This document shows, piece by piece, positions 16,643 through 25,323 of a DNA stretch of 64,000 bases (position 1 is its first letter; each line of letters begins with the position of its first letter). The notes under the pieces were generated by a model. It searched no databases. It was not told where the DNA came from and saw only the letters and a list, made by a program, of their open reading frames with translations. The position numbers and the translations under genes were made by a program. This DNA comes from Magnetospirillum sp. (GTDB taxonomy: Bacteria; Pseudomonadota; Alphaproteobacteria; CACIAM-22H2): assembly GCA_027532905.1 (NCBI GenBank), contig JAPZUA010000001.1, positions 1,175,950 through 1,239,949 on the forward strand, read 5' to 3'.

Positions 16643-17634
16643 CGGCACTCGCGCGCAAGGCCGGCCGCCTTGTTCGCGCGATACCACGCGACGGTGCGGC
16701 GAATGCCTTCCGACAGGCCGATCTTCGGCACAAAGCCCAGGATCGCCTGCGCACGCGCCGTGTCGGCCACTTTGCGCGCTTCGCCGGCGGGCTTGGATGC
16801 GTCCCAAAACACGCCTCCGTCCCTGCCAGCGACATGGCGCAGGATCGTCTCGACGACCTCGGAAATCGCGTAACCGTGCCCGCTGCCGAGATTGATGGGC
16901 CCAGCACCGAGGCCCTTTTCGTAGGCCGCGAGCAGCCCGTCGATCGCGTCCTCGACATAGAGGAAATCGCGCACGGCCGTGCCGTCGCCCCATACACGGA
17001 GCGGCACTTCGCCCGCGACCGCGCGCGCGATCAAGGCCGGCACCACGAGTGCGGTTGCGGGATCGAAATCGTCGAACGGCCCGAACGTATTGACCGGCCG
17101 CACCACCGCGATGTTGGCAAGGCCGTACTGCACGCCATAAGCCTCGATCAACTTCTCGGCCATGCGCTTGGACCACGCGACATACTGGTTGGCCGGATGC
17201 GGTGCTGCCGACCACGCCAGGTCTTCGACATAGCGGTCGAGCGGCGGATAGACCGAGACCGTGCTGACATAGACGATGCGCGCAACGCCAGCCCGGCGTG
17301 CGGCTTCGAGCGCGTTGAAGCAGATCAGCGTGTTGTCGGCCAGCATCGTTGCGGCTTGCGCGATCTGAATGCCGACCGATCCGCGCTTGCCAGCAAGATG
17401 GAACAGCCCGTCCGCGCCCGCGGCAGCTTCGTTCGCAAAGGCCGGGTTTTTGAGATCGCCCACGCGCAGCTCGACCCCGTCCGGCAGCGTCACCGCCGGC
17501 GGTCGGGAGGCAACCGCACGCACGCGCGCCCCGCGTGCAAGCAGGTGCGGCACAAGGGCGCGCCCGTAGAGCCCGCTTGCCCCGGTCACCAGGATCGTCT
17601 TGCCGTCGTAAAGTTCGCTGTCCACGCGCGTCAT
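16639..17634 (-). CDS. NAD-dependent epimerase/dehydratase (extended SDR)
   Basis: 331 residues. The nucleotide-binding VTGASGLYGRAL motif is near residues 16-27, with a conserved VYVSTVSVY strand and a VVRPVNTFGP segment. These place it among sugar-nucleotide epimerases and dehydratases. The catalytic YxxxK is irregular: the sequence is QYVAWSK, so the tyrosine is five rather than four residues before the lysine, and a valine occupies the expected position. Activity may therefore be altered, or the tyrosine may be displaced by a local insertion. The substrate is not known. Confidence 0.82.
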   Translation of the reverse strand: MTRVDSELYDGKTILVTGASGLYGRALVPHLLARGARVRAVASRPPAVTLPDGVELRVGDLKNPAFANEAAAGADGLFHLAGKRGSVGIQIAQAATMLADNTLICFNALEAARRAGVARIVYVSTVSVYPPLDRYVEDLAWSAAPHPANQYVAWSKRMAEKLIEAYGVQYGLANIAVVRPVNTFGPFDDFDPATALVVPALIARAVAGEVPLRVWGDGTAVRDFLYVEDAIDGLLAAYEKGLGAGPINLGSGHGYAISEVVETILRHVAGRDGGVFWDASKPAGEARKVADTARAQAILGFVPKIGLSEGIRRTVAWYRANKAAGLARECR

Positions 17635-17717
17635 ATTGCGGCACTTTGCCGGGCCGTGCCACTACGACGCGCGCGCCACGGCGCTCGACGACGGCGGAGG
17701 CGCCCGGGGTCGAACGC

Positions 17718-18740
17718 TCAATAGATCAGATCGTCCTCGCTGCCGGCCCCGCCCTTCGAGAGAACGATTTCGTCCTTCGCGGCGAGTTCTTTGGCAACGG
17801 CGACCATCGCGGTCTGCGCTTCGGCCACGTCCTTGCCGCGCACGGGACCGAGCGCTTCGATTTCCTCTTTGAGCATCTTGCCGGCACGCTCGGACATGTT
17901 CGAGAAAAAGAGGTCGCGCACCTGTTCGTTGGCACCCTTCATGGCGATGGCGAGTTTCGATTTGTCGACCGCGCGCAGCAGCGTCTGCACGCCGCCGGGA
18001 TCGAGACGGCCCAGATCCTCGAACTTGAACATGAGCGCTTTGATCTTGTCGGCACTGTCGCGGTTGCGCTCTTCGAGCGCTGTCGTAAAGCGCGCTTCGG
18101 TCTGGCGCTCGAGCGAGTTGAAGATTTCGGCCATCAGCTCGTGCGTGTCTTTGCGGCTCGTCTTGGCGAGGTTCGACATGAACTCGTTGCGCAGCACGCG
18201 TTCGACGTCGTCGAGCACTTCCTTCTGCACCGTCTCCATGCGCAGCATGCGCATGATGACTTCCATCGCGAACGCTTCGGGCAAAGTGCCCAGCACGCGC
18301 GCGGCGTGGTCCGAGCGGATCTTGGCCAGCACCACGGCCACGGTTTGCGGATATTCATTCTTGAGATAGTTCGCGAGGACCGCTTCGTTGACGTTGCCGA
18401 GCTTGTCCCACATCGTGCGGCCGGCAGGGCCACGGATGTCGTCCATGATCCCGGCCATGCGATTCTTGTCGAGAATCTTGCCGAGCAGCCGTTCGGTCGA
18501 ATCGAACGAGCCGACGAGCGAGCCGGTCGCCGAAATCTGGTCGGCGAACTCGACGATCAGGCGCTCGATGATCGAAGAATTGACCGTGCCAAGACCGGAC
18601 ATCGACTGCGAGATCTCCTTGATCTCGTCGTCGGTCATCAGCGCAAAGAGTTTGGTCGCGACGTTTTCGCCGAGCGACAGCAGCAGGATCGAGGCTTTGT
18701 CTTGGCCTGTGAGGGTGCGATAGTCGTCGCGGACACGCAT
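17718..18740 (-). CDS. fliG: Flagellar motor switch protein FliG
   Basis: 340 residues from the ATG at 18740; the in-frame extension to 18833 has no family similarity. The N-terminal part ([20 protein letters not shown]), the EHPQT-like motif as [11 protein letters not shown], and the charged C-terminal torque helix region ([20 protein letters not shown]) are all present. FliG forms the rotor ring with FliM and FliN at the MS ring and interacts with the stator. No other flagellar gene lies within the window, so this copy is isolated. It may be a second fliG or the only one displaced from the flagellar cluster. Confidence 0.92.
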   Translation of the reverse strand: MRVRDDYRTLTGQDKASILLLSLGENVATKLFALMTDDEIKEISQSMSGLGTVNSSIIERLIVEFADQISATGSLVGSFDSTERLLGKILDKNRMAGIMDDIRGPAGRTMWDKLGNVNEAVLANYLKNEYPQTVAVVLAKIRSDHAARVLGTLPEAFAMEVIMRMLRMETVQKEVLDDVERVLRNEFMSNLAKTSRKDTHELMAEIFNSLERQTEARFTTALEERNRDSADKIKALMFKFEDLGRLDPGGVQTLLRAVDKSKLAIAMKGANEQVRDLFFSNMSERAGKMLKEEIEALGPVRGKDVAEAQTAMVAVAKELAAKDEIVLSKGGAGSEDDLIY

Positions 18741-18867
18741 GGCACCGCTCCCGTCGCTCGCCCGCTGCCGATACGCGAAACACATCGCGCACACGAGACA
18801 GGCGACTCGGAGAGTAGCACAGTACGACCGCACAACCTAATTTAGGCTCGGCCAATGGCGGCCCGGC

Positions 18868-19560
18868 CTATTGCTGGCGGATATAGTCGAAATCGAAGCC
18901 GCGATAGTGGAAGGCGAGACCGACCAGCCGGTCCTCGCGGTCGTACCACGCGTCCAAATTGAGCCAGGGCTGTTTCTGGCGTTCGCCCTTGCGGATTTCG
19001 TAGCCGCGCATGGCATAGCGCCGCGCTTCCACCGGCTTGCCGGCCACTTGGCGGGTTTCAGCCCCGCGCAACTCGACCGCAAGATCGGCAAGCGATCCCC
19101 ATTGCACGTCGAACCCGCGCGGGGCGCGCATCACCGCGACGTTCCAGTAGCTGAGCGGCTTGATGCCGACCGGCACGGCATGCGTTTCCTGATGGCCGTC
19201 GAGGCGCAGCACGCCGTCTTTTGCGACCCCGCGCAGGCGGAAGGGCGTGCCGTTGTCGTCGATGTCGCTTTCGATGCCGACCAACACGCCGTCGCGCCAA
19301 ATCTCGCGCGTGCGCTGCACGTAGCGATAGACGGTCACGAAGGCCAGGCGCAGCTGCAATTTCGAATCGGTTTCGACGACCAACGCGCCGTCGCGCTCGG
19401 CAAAGGTGATGCGATGCGTGCCGACTTCCGAGCCCGATTTGCGCACCGAAAAGACCATCGCCCCGTCGGGCGGCACGCCCGGCATGGCCGCCGCCGTCGA
19501 AGCGCTCGCGATCGCGGCCGCAAACAACAGCGCCGACACGCCTGAAATTGCACGAATCAT
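18868..19560 (-). CDS. Exported DUF6134-type protein
   Basis: 230 residues starting at the ATG at 19560, where a signal peptide begins (MIRAISGVSALLFAAAIAS, cleavage near residue 27). The mature part is beta-rich (AMVFSVRKSGSEVGTHRITF, LAFVTVYRYVQRTREIW), the pattern of DUF6134, a family found mostly in alphaproteobacteria. The frame is open far upstream but lacks any signature there. It is probably periplasmic. Function is unknown. Confidence 0.7.
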   Translation of the reverse strand: MIRAISGVSALLFAAAIASASTAAAMPGVPPDGAMVFSVRKSGSEVGTHRITFAERDGALVVETDSKLQLRLAFVTVYRYVQRTREIWRDGVLVGIESDIDDNGTPFRLRGVAKDGVLRLDGHQETHAVPVGIKPLSYWNVAVMRAPRGFDVQWGSLADLAVELRGAETRQVAGKPVEARRYAMRGYEIRKGERQKQPWLNLDAWYDREDRLVGLAFHYRGFDFDYIRQQ

Positions 19561-19674
19561 GGCATTGAATGTGGGGAGCTTGCTGCACCTGCACAAGCGA
19601 AATCCCCGTGAAAGTTCCCGCCGGTGTTGCCGAAAACGCCTTTTCACCTTATATGATGGGCAAGGAATCCGGCC

Positions 19675-19959
19675 ATGAACGGCGAAACTAGCGTTCTCAC
19701 AAAGCTGCTCGGCGTGACCGCCATTTTCGTGGCGGTGATGGGCGTGCTTGGTTATTTGGCCACGCTGTTTCCGGGTTTTGCCGACGGTGCGACGCGGCTT
19801 ACCAGCAATTTCTCGGCGGTCGAGCGCCCCGTGACAATCACCGAGCCGCAAACCTTTCGCTGCCGCATCACCAAAGAATTCGAGCTCGAAAAGACCGGCA
19901 GCCAAGTACGCACCACGCACCAGCTGACCGCCTGCGGCAACGAAAACACCAGCAAATAG
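19675..19959 (+). CDS. Small single-TM protein with paired cysteines (paralogue of the gene at 15833)
   Basis: 94 residues. A membrane helix near residues 9-31 (LLGVTAIFVAVMGVLGYLAT) is followed by a short domain with FRCRITKEFELE and THQLTACGNE. It is clearly paralogous to the product of 15833-16126: same length, same topology, same RCR...K...LE...TT.Q.T.CG skeleton. The ATG is preceded by AAGGAA, and a weak promoter (TTGCCG, 16 bases, TTATAT) lies near 19627-19654. Function unknown. Confidence 0.75.
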   Translation: MNGETSVLTKLLGVTAIFVAVMGVLGYLATLFPGFADGATRLTSNFSAVERPVTITEPQTFRCRITKEFELEKTGSQVRTTHQLTACGNENTSK

Positions 19960-19971
19960 CGCCGAAACGGC

Positions 19972-20916
19972 TCAGGCCAGAATTTGGCGGGCGGCGGCGG
20001 CGTCGATCGCGATCTGGTCTTTGAGGGCGGCAAAATCGGCGAATTTTCGCTCAGGCCGCAAAAACGCTTCGAAGCCGACGCGCAGACGGCGCCCGTAGAG
20101 ATCGCCGGCAAAATCGAACAGATGCGCTTCCAGTTGCGGTGCCAAGCCGCCGCCAAGCGTGGGGCGAACGCCGAGATTGGCGACTCCGGCGACACTCTGG
20201 CCAGGGATGGCGCCTTCGACGCGCACGGCATATACGCCGAAGGCTGGCGGCACATGAGTGCCGAGGCCCAAATTGGCGGTCGGGAAACCGATCGTGCGGC
20301 CGCGCTTGGCGCCTGCGCGCACATGCCCGTCGATCGCGTAGGGCCGGCCGAGCAGACGGGCGGCACGCTGCGGATCGCCTGCGGCAAGGGCCGCGCGCAC
20401 AGCAGTCGAAGAATAGATGGCTTTGTCGTCGGCCGTGGCGGCCGCCACGATATGCGCAACGCGCCCGGCTTGCGCCATGCGCGAAACCAGCGTGGCCGCC
20501 GTCCCGCTGCGGCCGCGCCCGAACGCAAAATCCCAGCCCGCCACGATCGCCGCCAGATCGAGCCGACCCAGCAGGATCTCGTCGACGAACGCATCGGCCG
20601 AATGGGCGGCGAGGGCCGCGTTGAAACGTAGCGCAAACACGTGGGCGACACCGCATTCGGCCAGCAACTCGAGCTTGCGCCGCACGCTAGCAAGCCGAAA
20701 GGGCGGAGCGTCGGGCTGGAAAAAGCGGCGCGGATGCGGCTCGAACGTAACGACCGATAGGGCCGCACCCTGCCGGGCCGCAGCATCGGCGGCCGCGGCG
20801 ATCACCGCCCGGTGGCCCAAATGCACGCCGTCGAAATTGCCGATCGCGGCGACCGTGCCGCGCGCGGCGGCCGGCAGGCGCTCGAGATCGCGATGGAAGC
20901 GCAAAGCGGAATTCAT
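19972..20916 (-). CDS. ribF: Bifunctional riboflavin kinase / FMN adenylyltransferase
   Basis: 314 residues. The N-terminal FAD-synthetase domain has the nucleotide motif AIGNFDGVHLGH near residues 24-35. The C-terminal riboflavin kinase domain has GRTIGFPTANL and the conserved GVYAVRV and GVANLGVRPT segments. It makes FMN and then FAD from riboflavin in the cytoplasm. The ATG at 20916 is chosen over an in-frame TTG at 20952, which would overlap the MaoC-like gene. It lies 25 bases after the MaoC-like stop and is probably co-transcribed with it. Confidence 0.93.
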   Translation of the reverse strand: MNSALRFHRDLERLPAAARGTVAAIGNFDGVHLGHRAVIAAAADAAARQGAALSVVTFEPHPRRFFQPDAPPFRLASVRRKLELLAECGVAHVFALRFNAALAAHSADAFVDEILLGRLDLAAIVAGWDFAFGRGRSGTAATLVSRMAQAGRVAHIVAAATADDKAIYSSTAVRAALAAGDPQRAARLLGRPYAIDGHVRAGAKRGRTIGFPTANLGLGTHVPPAFGVYAVRVEGAIPGQSVAGVANLGVRPTLGGGLAPQLEAHLFDFAGDLYGRRLRVGFEAFLRPERKFADFAALKDQIAIDAAAARQILA

Positions 20917-20941
20917 GAGGGGCGTCGCGCGCCGGGCGGCG

Positions 20942-21421
20942 CTATTCGCCAACCTCGGCAGCCACGCGAGCGGCGCTTGCCGCGACCGGGCGGGTCGCGA
21001 CCAGCACCACCGCCTCGCCTTCGAGCACGATCTTGTCGTCGACCGAGATCGTCGTCGTCAGCGTGCAGCGGCGCTTTTCGGGCAGCAGTTCCTTGACCGT
21101 GGCGCGCGCCACGACCGTGTCGCCCGCGCGCACCGGCGCTTTGAAGCGCAGCGTCTGGCTCAGATAGATCGCCCCCGGCCCCGGCAGCTTGGTGCCGAGC
21201 ACGGTCGACACGAAACTCGCGGTCAACATGCCGTGCGCGATGCGCCCCGAAAACGGCGTTGCGGCCGCGAACACCTCGTTGATATGCACGGGGTTGTTGT
21301 CCCCGGTGAGGCCCGCAAACAGCACGATGTCGGTTTCGGTCACGGTTTTGGCGAAGATCGCCGTTTGGCCGACCGCGAGGTCCTCGAAATAGAGGCCGTG
21401 CAATTCTTCGAATTGGTTCAT
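20942..21421 (-). CDS. MaoC-like (R)-specific enoyl-CoA hydratase (PhaJ type)
   Basis: 159 residues forming one hot-dog fold. The hydratase-2 motif appears as FAGLTGDNNPVHINEVFA with Asp and His near residues 38 and 43. Single-domain MaoC proteins of this size hydrate trans-2-enoyl-CoA to (R)-3-hydroxyacyl-CoA and often feed polyhydroxyalkanoate synthesis. The ATG at 21421 is used rather than a TTG 6 bases upstream. A TGC/GCA palindrome 47 bases upstream may be a PhaR-type box. Confidence 0.87.
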   Translation of the reverse strand: MNQFEELHGLYFEDLAVGQTAIFAKTVTETDIVLFAGLTGDNNPVHINEVFAAATPFSGRIAHGMLTASFVSTVLGTKLPGPGAIYLSQTLRFKAPVRAGDTVVARATVKELLPEKRRCTLTTTISVDDKIVLEGEAVVLVATRPVAASAARVAAEVGE

Positions 21422-21467
21422 CCCCAAATCCCCCTCGCGCGCCCTGCGATCGATCGCATCCAGCGCC

Positions 21468-21482
21468 TGTTGCGCTGCAACA
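21468..21482. promoter_or_regulatory. TGTTGC-GCT-GCAACA palindrome (PhaR-like)
   Basis: Perfect 6-3-6 inverted repeat in the gap between the divergent MaoC-like and Crp/Fnr-family genes. Its core TTGCGCTGCAA resembles the TGC-N3-GCA palindromes reported for alphaproteobacterial PhaR. A second dyad, GCAAC-GTAT-GTTGC, lies at 21522-21535, next to the ribosome-binding site of the Crp/Fnr gene. Confidence 0.45.
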
Positions 21483-21551
21483 TGCCCCTTGCCCGACTAT
21501 AGACGAGGTGCTGCAAGCCGGGCAACGTATGTTGCAAAAGGAGGCCTGCCT

Positions 21552-22265
21552 ATGCCGCCGACATCGAAAATTACAGCTCCGCCAGCGGCCCGCAGCTTGG
21601 CCGGCGTGGCGCTCTTCGCGGACGTGCCGGAGCCCGCCCGCAAGCAGATCGAAAAAGCCTGCCGCTGGCGCACCTACGATTCCGACCAGACGATCATCGC
21701 GCGCGACGATGCCTCCAACGACGTGTATTTCGTGGTGGCGGGCCTGGCGCGCGTCGTCCTTTATTCTGCGACCGGGCGCGAGGTCAGTTTCGACGAGATC
21801 GGCCCGGGTGCGTGCGTGGGCGAACTTGCCGCGATCGACGGCGGCAACCGCTCGGCCGGCGTCGTGGCTTTGGCGCCGAGCCTCGTGGCGATCCTGCCGC
21901 GCGCGGCGTTTCTGGCAACTTTGGCAGCCGAGCCCAAAACCGCTTTAGCCTTGCTCTACCGCTTGGCTGCCGCCTTGCGCCAAGCCACCGGCCGCATTTT
22001 CGAGCTTTCGACGCTGGGGGCGCACAACCGGGTCTATGCCGAGTTGCTGCGCCTTGCCCGCCCCGCCGCTGGCGAGCGCATCGTCATCCGCCCGATCCCG
22101 GCCCACGGCGACATTGCCGCACGCGTCTCGGCCACGCGCGAGACGGTGGCGCGCGCCCTCTCCGATCTCGCCAAAAAAGGCATCGTCGCGCGCGAGAAAC
22201 AGGAGCTCGTCGTGCGCGATCCCAAACGCCTCAAGACGATGGTCAGCACCTTCAGCGAGGCGTGA
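21552..22265 (+). CDS. Crp/Fnr-family transcriptional regulator
   Basis: 237 residues. An N-terminal cyclic-nucleotide-binding-like domain (VYFVVAGLARVVLYSATGREV, PGACVGELAAIDG) precedes a long dimer helix and a C-terminal winged helix. The recognition region is ARVSATRETVARALSDLAKKG. No cysteine cluster of the Fnr iron-sulfur type is visible, so it is closer to Crp. The ATG at 21552 is preceded by AAAGGAGG. The effector is unknown; the dyad at 21522 overlapping its leader suggests autoregulation. Confidence 0.88.
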   Translation: MPPTSKITAPPAARSLAGVALFADVPEPARKQIEKACRWRTYDSDQTIIARDDASNDVYFVVAGLARVVLYSATGREVSFDEIGPGACVGELAAIDGGNRSAGVVALAPSLVAILPRAAFLATLAAEPKTALALLYRLAAALRQATGRIFELSTLGAHNRVYAELLRLARPAAGERIVIRPIPAHGDIAARVSATRETVARALSDLAKKGIVAREKQELVVRDPKRLKTMVSTFSEA

Positions 22266-25200
22266 CTTGTGCCGCTTCCTCCGGCGCGCGTAGCCGCGCG
22301 AACACGCGCGACACGTCGTCCATCACCAGGAAAAACGCCGGCACGAAAATCAGCGACAGGCCCGTCGACACGATGAGGCCGCCGATCACAGCGACCGCCA
22401 TCGGCGAACGGAACTCGCCGCCGTCGCCGACCCCGTAGGCCGACGGAAGCATGCCCGCCGCCATCGCCAGCGTCGTCATCACGATGGGCCGCGCGCGTTT
22501 GGCACCCGCATCGACGATCGCCGTCACGCGGTCCACGCCGCGCGCGATCTCTTCGACCGCGAAATCGACGAGCATGATCGCGTTTTTGGTCACGATGCCC
22601 ATCAGCATCAGAATGCCGATCACGACCGGCATCGACATCGGTTTTTGCGTGAGCAACAGCGCGATCGCGACACCGCCGAACGACAGCGGCAACGAAAACA
22701 GAATGGTGACCGGCTGCAGGAACGAGCCGAACAGCAGCACCAGCACGCCGAACACCATCAGGATGCCGGCCCCCATGGCGAGTGCGAAGCCTTCGAACAC
22801 TTCGCCCATGATCTCGGCATCGCCCGTCGTGCGGATTTCCACGCCCGGCGGCAGGCTGCGCGCGGTCGGCAGGTCCAGGATCGCCTCGATGGCGCCGCCC
22901 AGCGCGTCGGTGCCGAGCAGATCGGCCTCGACCGCAATGCGCCGACGCCGGTCGTAGCGGTCGATCGCGGTCGGGCTCTGGCCGAATTCGATGTCGGCCA
23001 CGGCCGCAAGCGGCACAGGCCCGCTGCGCGCGGTGGGCACTTTGAGCGTCTCCAGCGTTTCGCGCTCGCTGCGCGCGATCTGTTCGAGCTGCACGCGGAT
23101 CGGCACCTGGCGCGTGCCGACGTCGAACTTGGCGAGATTGGCGCCGATGTCGCCGATCGTGGCCACGCGCAGCGTCTCGGCGATCGTGTCGGTCGAAACG
23201 CCGAGCTCGGCCGCACGCTCGGGCTTCGGCCGCACGCGGATTTCGGCACGGTCCAACGCGGCCGTCGAAATCACGCCTTGCAGCATCGGCAAGGTTCGCA
23301 TTTCGGCGGCCAAGCGCGACGACACATCGGCCGTAAGGACCGGGTCGTCGCCCGCTACCAGCAGCGACAGGCCGCGCTGGCCGTTGTCGGCCAGACGCCA
23401 GAAGCGGATGTCCGGCACGTCGGCAAGCTCGCGCAAGATCTCGGCCTCGAGCGCCTTCTGTTTTTTGGCGCGCTGGCTCTTGTGCACGAAGGCGATCGTG
23501 AGCGTGGCGCGGCGCACTTCGCGCCCGCCATTGGGCGTGCGGCCCCCGTCCACGAACACGCTCAGCACTTCGGGCCGCGCGCGCAGGCGCTCGGCGATCG
23601 CACTCGTCTTGGCTTCGGTGTCGGCCAACCGAGCACCGGGCGGCAGTTCGACCACAAGCAGGCTGCGCGCGGCATCCTCGCCGGGCAGGAAGCCCGAGGG
23701 CAGCGCTTGGGTGGACATGACCGAGCCCGCGAAGATCGCGAGCCCGAGCCCGACGGTCGCAAAACGATGGCGCGCCGACCAGCCGATGGCGCGCAGATAA
23801 AGCGCCATCACGCGCCCCGGCGGGCCTTCGCGGTGTGCCACGGGCCGCATGAAATAGGCCGCCATCATCGGCGTGATGAGGCGGGCGACCAGCAGCGAGA
23901 AAAACACCGCCGCCGCGACCGTGAGGCCGAATTGCTTGAAATACTGGCCGACAATGCCGCCCATGAAGCTCACGGGCGCAAACACCGCGATGATCGTGAG
24001 CGTGATTGCGACGACGGCAAGGCCGATCTCGTCGGCGGCTTCGAGGGCAGCCTGCCACGGCGATTTGCCCATCTGCATGTGGCGCACGATATTTTCGATT
24101 TCGACGATTGCGTCGTCGACGAGAATGCCGGTCACCAGCGTAATCGCGAGCAGCGACACGAGATTGAGCGAGAACCCCATGAGGTCCATCGCGAAGAAGG
24201 TCGGTATGATGGCAAGCGGCAGCGCGCAGGCCGTGATCAAGGTTGCGCGCCAATTGCGCAAAAACACGAGCACCACCACGACGGCCAAGAGCGCGCCCTC
24301 GACAAGACTCGCCATCGCCGAATGGTAGTTGCCGAGCGTGTAGGCAACGTAGGTGTCGATCTGCTGGATCGCCACCTGCGGATAGCGCGCCTGCAACGCC
24401 GCGATGCGCGCCTGCACAAGCGTGGCCAAGGTCGCGTCGCTGGCCCCTTTCGAGCGGCTCACCGCGAAGGCGACCACGGGCTCGCCGTTGATGCGCGCGA
24501 ATGTGCGCCGCTCGGCCGCCCCGTCGGTCACGCTGCCGAGCTCGTCGAGCCGCACCTTGCGCCCGCCCGACAGCGAAATCGCGGTCTCGGCGAGTTCGTC
24601 GAGCGTATCCGTGCCCGCCAGCGTGCGGATCGATTGTTCGCGCCCCGCGATCTCGCCGCGCCCGCCGGCGAGGTCCACATGCGTGGCACGGAGCTGGCGA
24701 TTGACCTCGGCGGCCGTCACGCCGAACGCAGCCAGACGGTCGGGATCGAGTGTCACGCGAATTTCGCGCTCCACGCCACCTACGCGCTCGATCTTGGACA
24801 CGCCGCGTATCCCTTGCAGATCGCGCGCGATCACGTCGTCCACGAACCACGACAATTCTTCGACCGACATTTGCGGGGCGCGCGCGGCAAAGGTCACGAT
24901 CGGCAGGCCCGCAATATCCACGCGCTGCGTGATCGGCTCGTCGATGGTGCGCGGCAGATCCGAGCGGATGCGCGCGATCGCGTCTTTGACGTCGTTGAGC
25001 GCACGGTCGGCCGAGACCTCGAGGCGGAACTCGATCGTCGAAGTGCTGACGCCCTCGCTGATGCTCGAGGTGATGTGCTTGACGCCGAGCAGGCCCGCGA
25101 CCGCGTCTTCGACCTTCTTGGTGACTTGCGTTTCGAGCTCGGTGGGGGCGGCCCCGGCTTGCGTGACCGTCACCGACACGAAGGGGGCGTCGATGTTCGG

Positions 25201-25317
25201 GAAACGCGTGATCGGCAGCTTGGCGAAGCCGTAGAGCCCCAGCACCGTCAGCACGAGAAACAGCACGATCGACGGCAGCGGCTTTTTGATGGCCCAGGCC
25301 GAAACGGGGAATGCCAT
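22252..25317 (-). CDS. RND multidrug efflux transporter (inner-membrane pump)
   Basis: 1021 residues, standard for hydrophobe/amphiphile efflux RND pumps of the AcrB/MdtB/CzcA superfamily. The N-terminal helix (KKPLPSIVLFLVLTVLGLYG), two large periplasmic loops and 12 membrane segments are present. The proton-relay Asp pair lies in TGILVDDAIVEIEN near residues 400-415. It is the last gene of the TetR-MFP-RND operon, 6 bases after the adaptor. No outer-membrane channel gene is adjacent. It likely expels drugs or solvents from the periplasm and inner leaflet. Confidence 0.93.
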   Translation of the reverse strand: MAFPVSAWAIKKPLPSIVLFLVLTVLGLYGFAKLPITRFPNIDAPFVSVTVTQAGAAPTELETQVTKKVEDAVAGLLGVKHITSSISEGVSTSTIEFRLEVSADRALNDVKDAIARIRSDLPRTIDEPITQRVDIAGLPIVTFAARAPQMSVEELSWFVDDVIARDLQGIRGVSKIERVGGVEREIRVTLDPDRLAAFGVTAAEVNRQLRATHVDLAGGRGEIAGREQSIRTLAGTDTLDELAETAISLSGGRKVRLDELGSVTDGAAERRTFARINGEPVVAFAVSRSKGASDATLATLVQARIAALQARYPQVAIQQIDTYVAYTLGNYHSAMASLVEGALLAVVVVLVFLRNWRATLITACALPLAIIPTFFAMDLMGFSLNLVSLLAITLVTGILVDDAIVEIENIVRHMQMGKSPWQAALEAADEIGLAVVAITLTIIAVFAPVSFMGGIVGQYFKQFGLTVAAAVFFSLLVARLITPMMAAYFMRPVAHREGPPGRVMALYLRAIGWSARHRFATVGLGLAIFAGSVMSTQALPSGFLPGEDAARSLLVVELPPGARLADTEAKTSAIAERLRARPEVLSVFVDGGRTPNGGREVRRATLTIAFVHKSQRAKKQKALEAEILRELADVPDIRFWRLADNGQRGLSLLVAGDDPVLTADVSSRLAAEMRTLPMLQGVISTAALDRAEIRVRPKPERAAELGVSTDTIAETLRVATIGDIGANLAKFDVGTRQVPIRVQLEQIARSERETLETLKVPTARSGPVPLAAVADIEFGQSPTAIDRYDRRRRIAVEADLLGTDALGGAIEAILDLPTARSLPPGVEIRTTGDAEIMGEVFEGFALAMGAGILMVFGVLVLLFGSFLQPVTILFSLPLSFGGVAIALLLTQKPMSMPVVIGILMLMGIVTKNAIMLVDFAVEEIARGVDRVTAIVDAGAKRARPIVMTTLAMAAGMLPSAYGVGDGGEFRSPMAVAVIGGLIVSTGLSLIFVPAFFLVMDDVSRVFARLRAPEEAAQVTPR

Positions 25318-25323
25318 GCTGCG

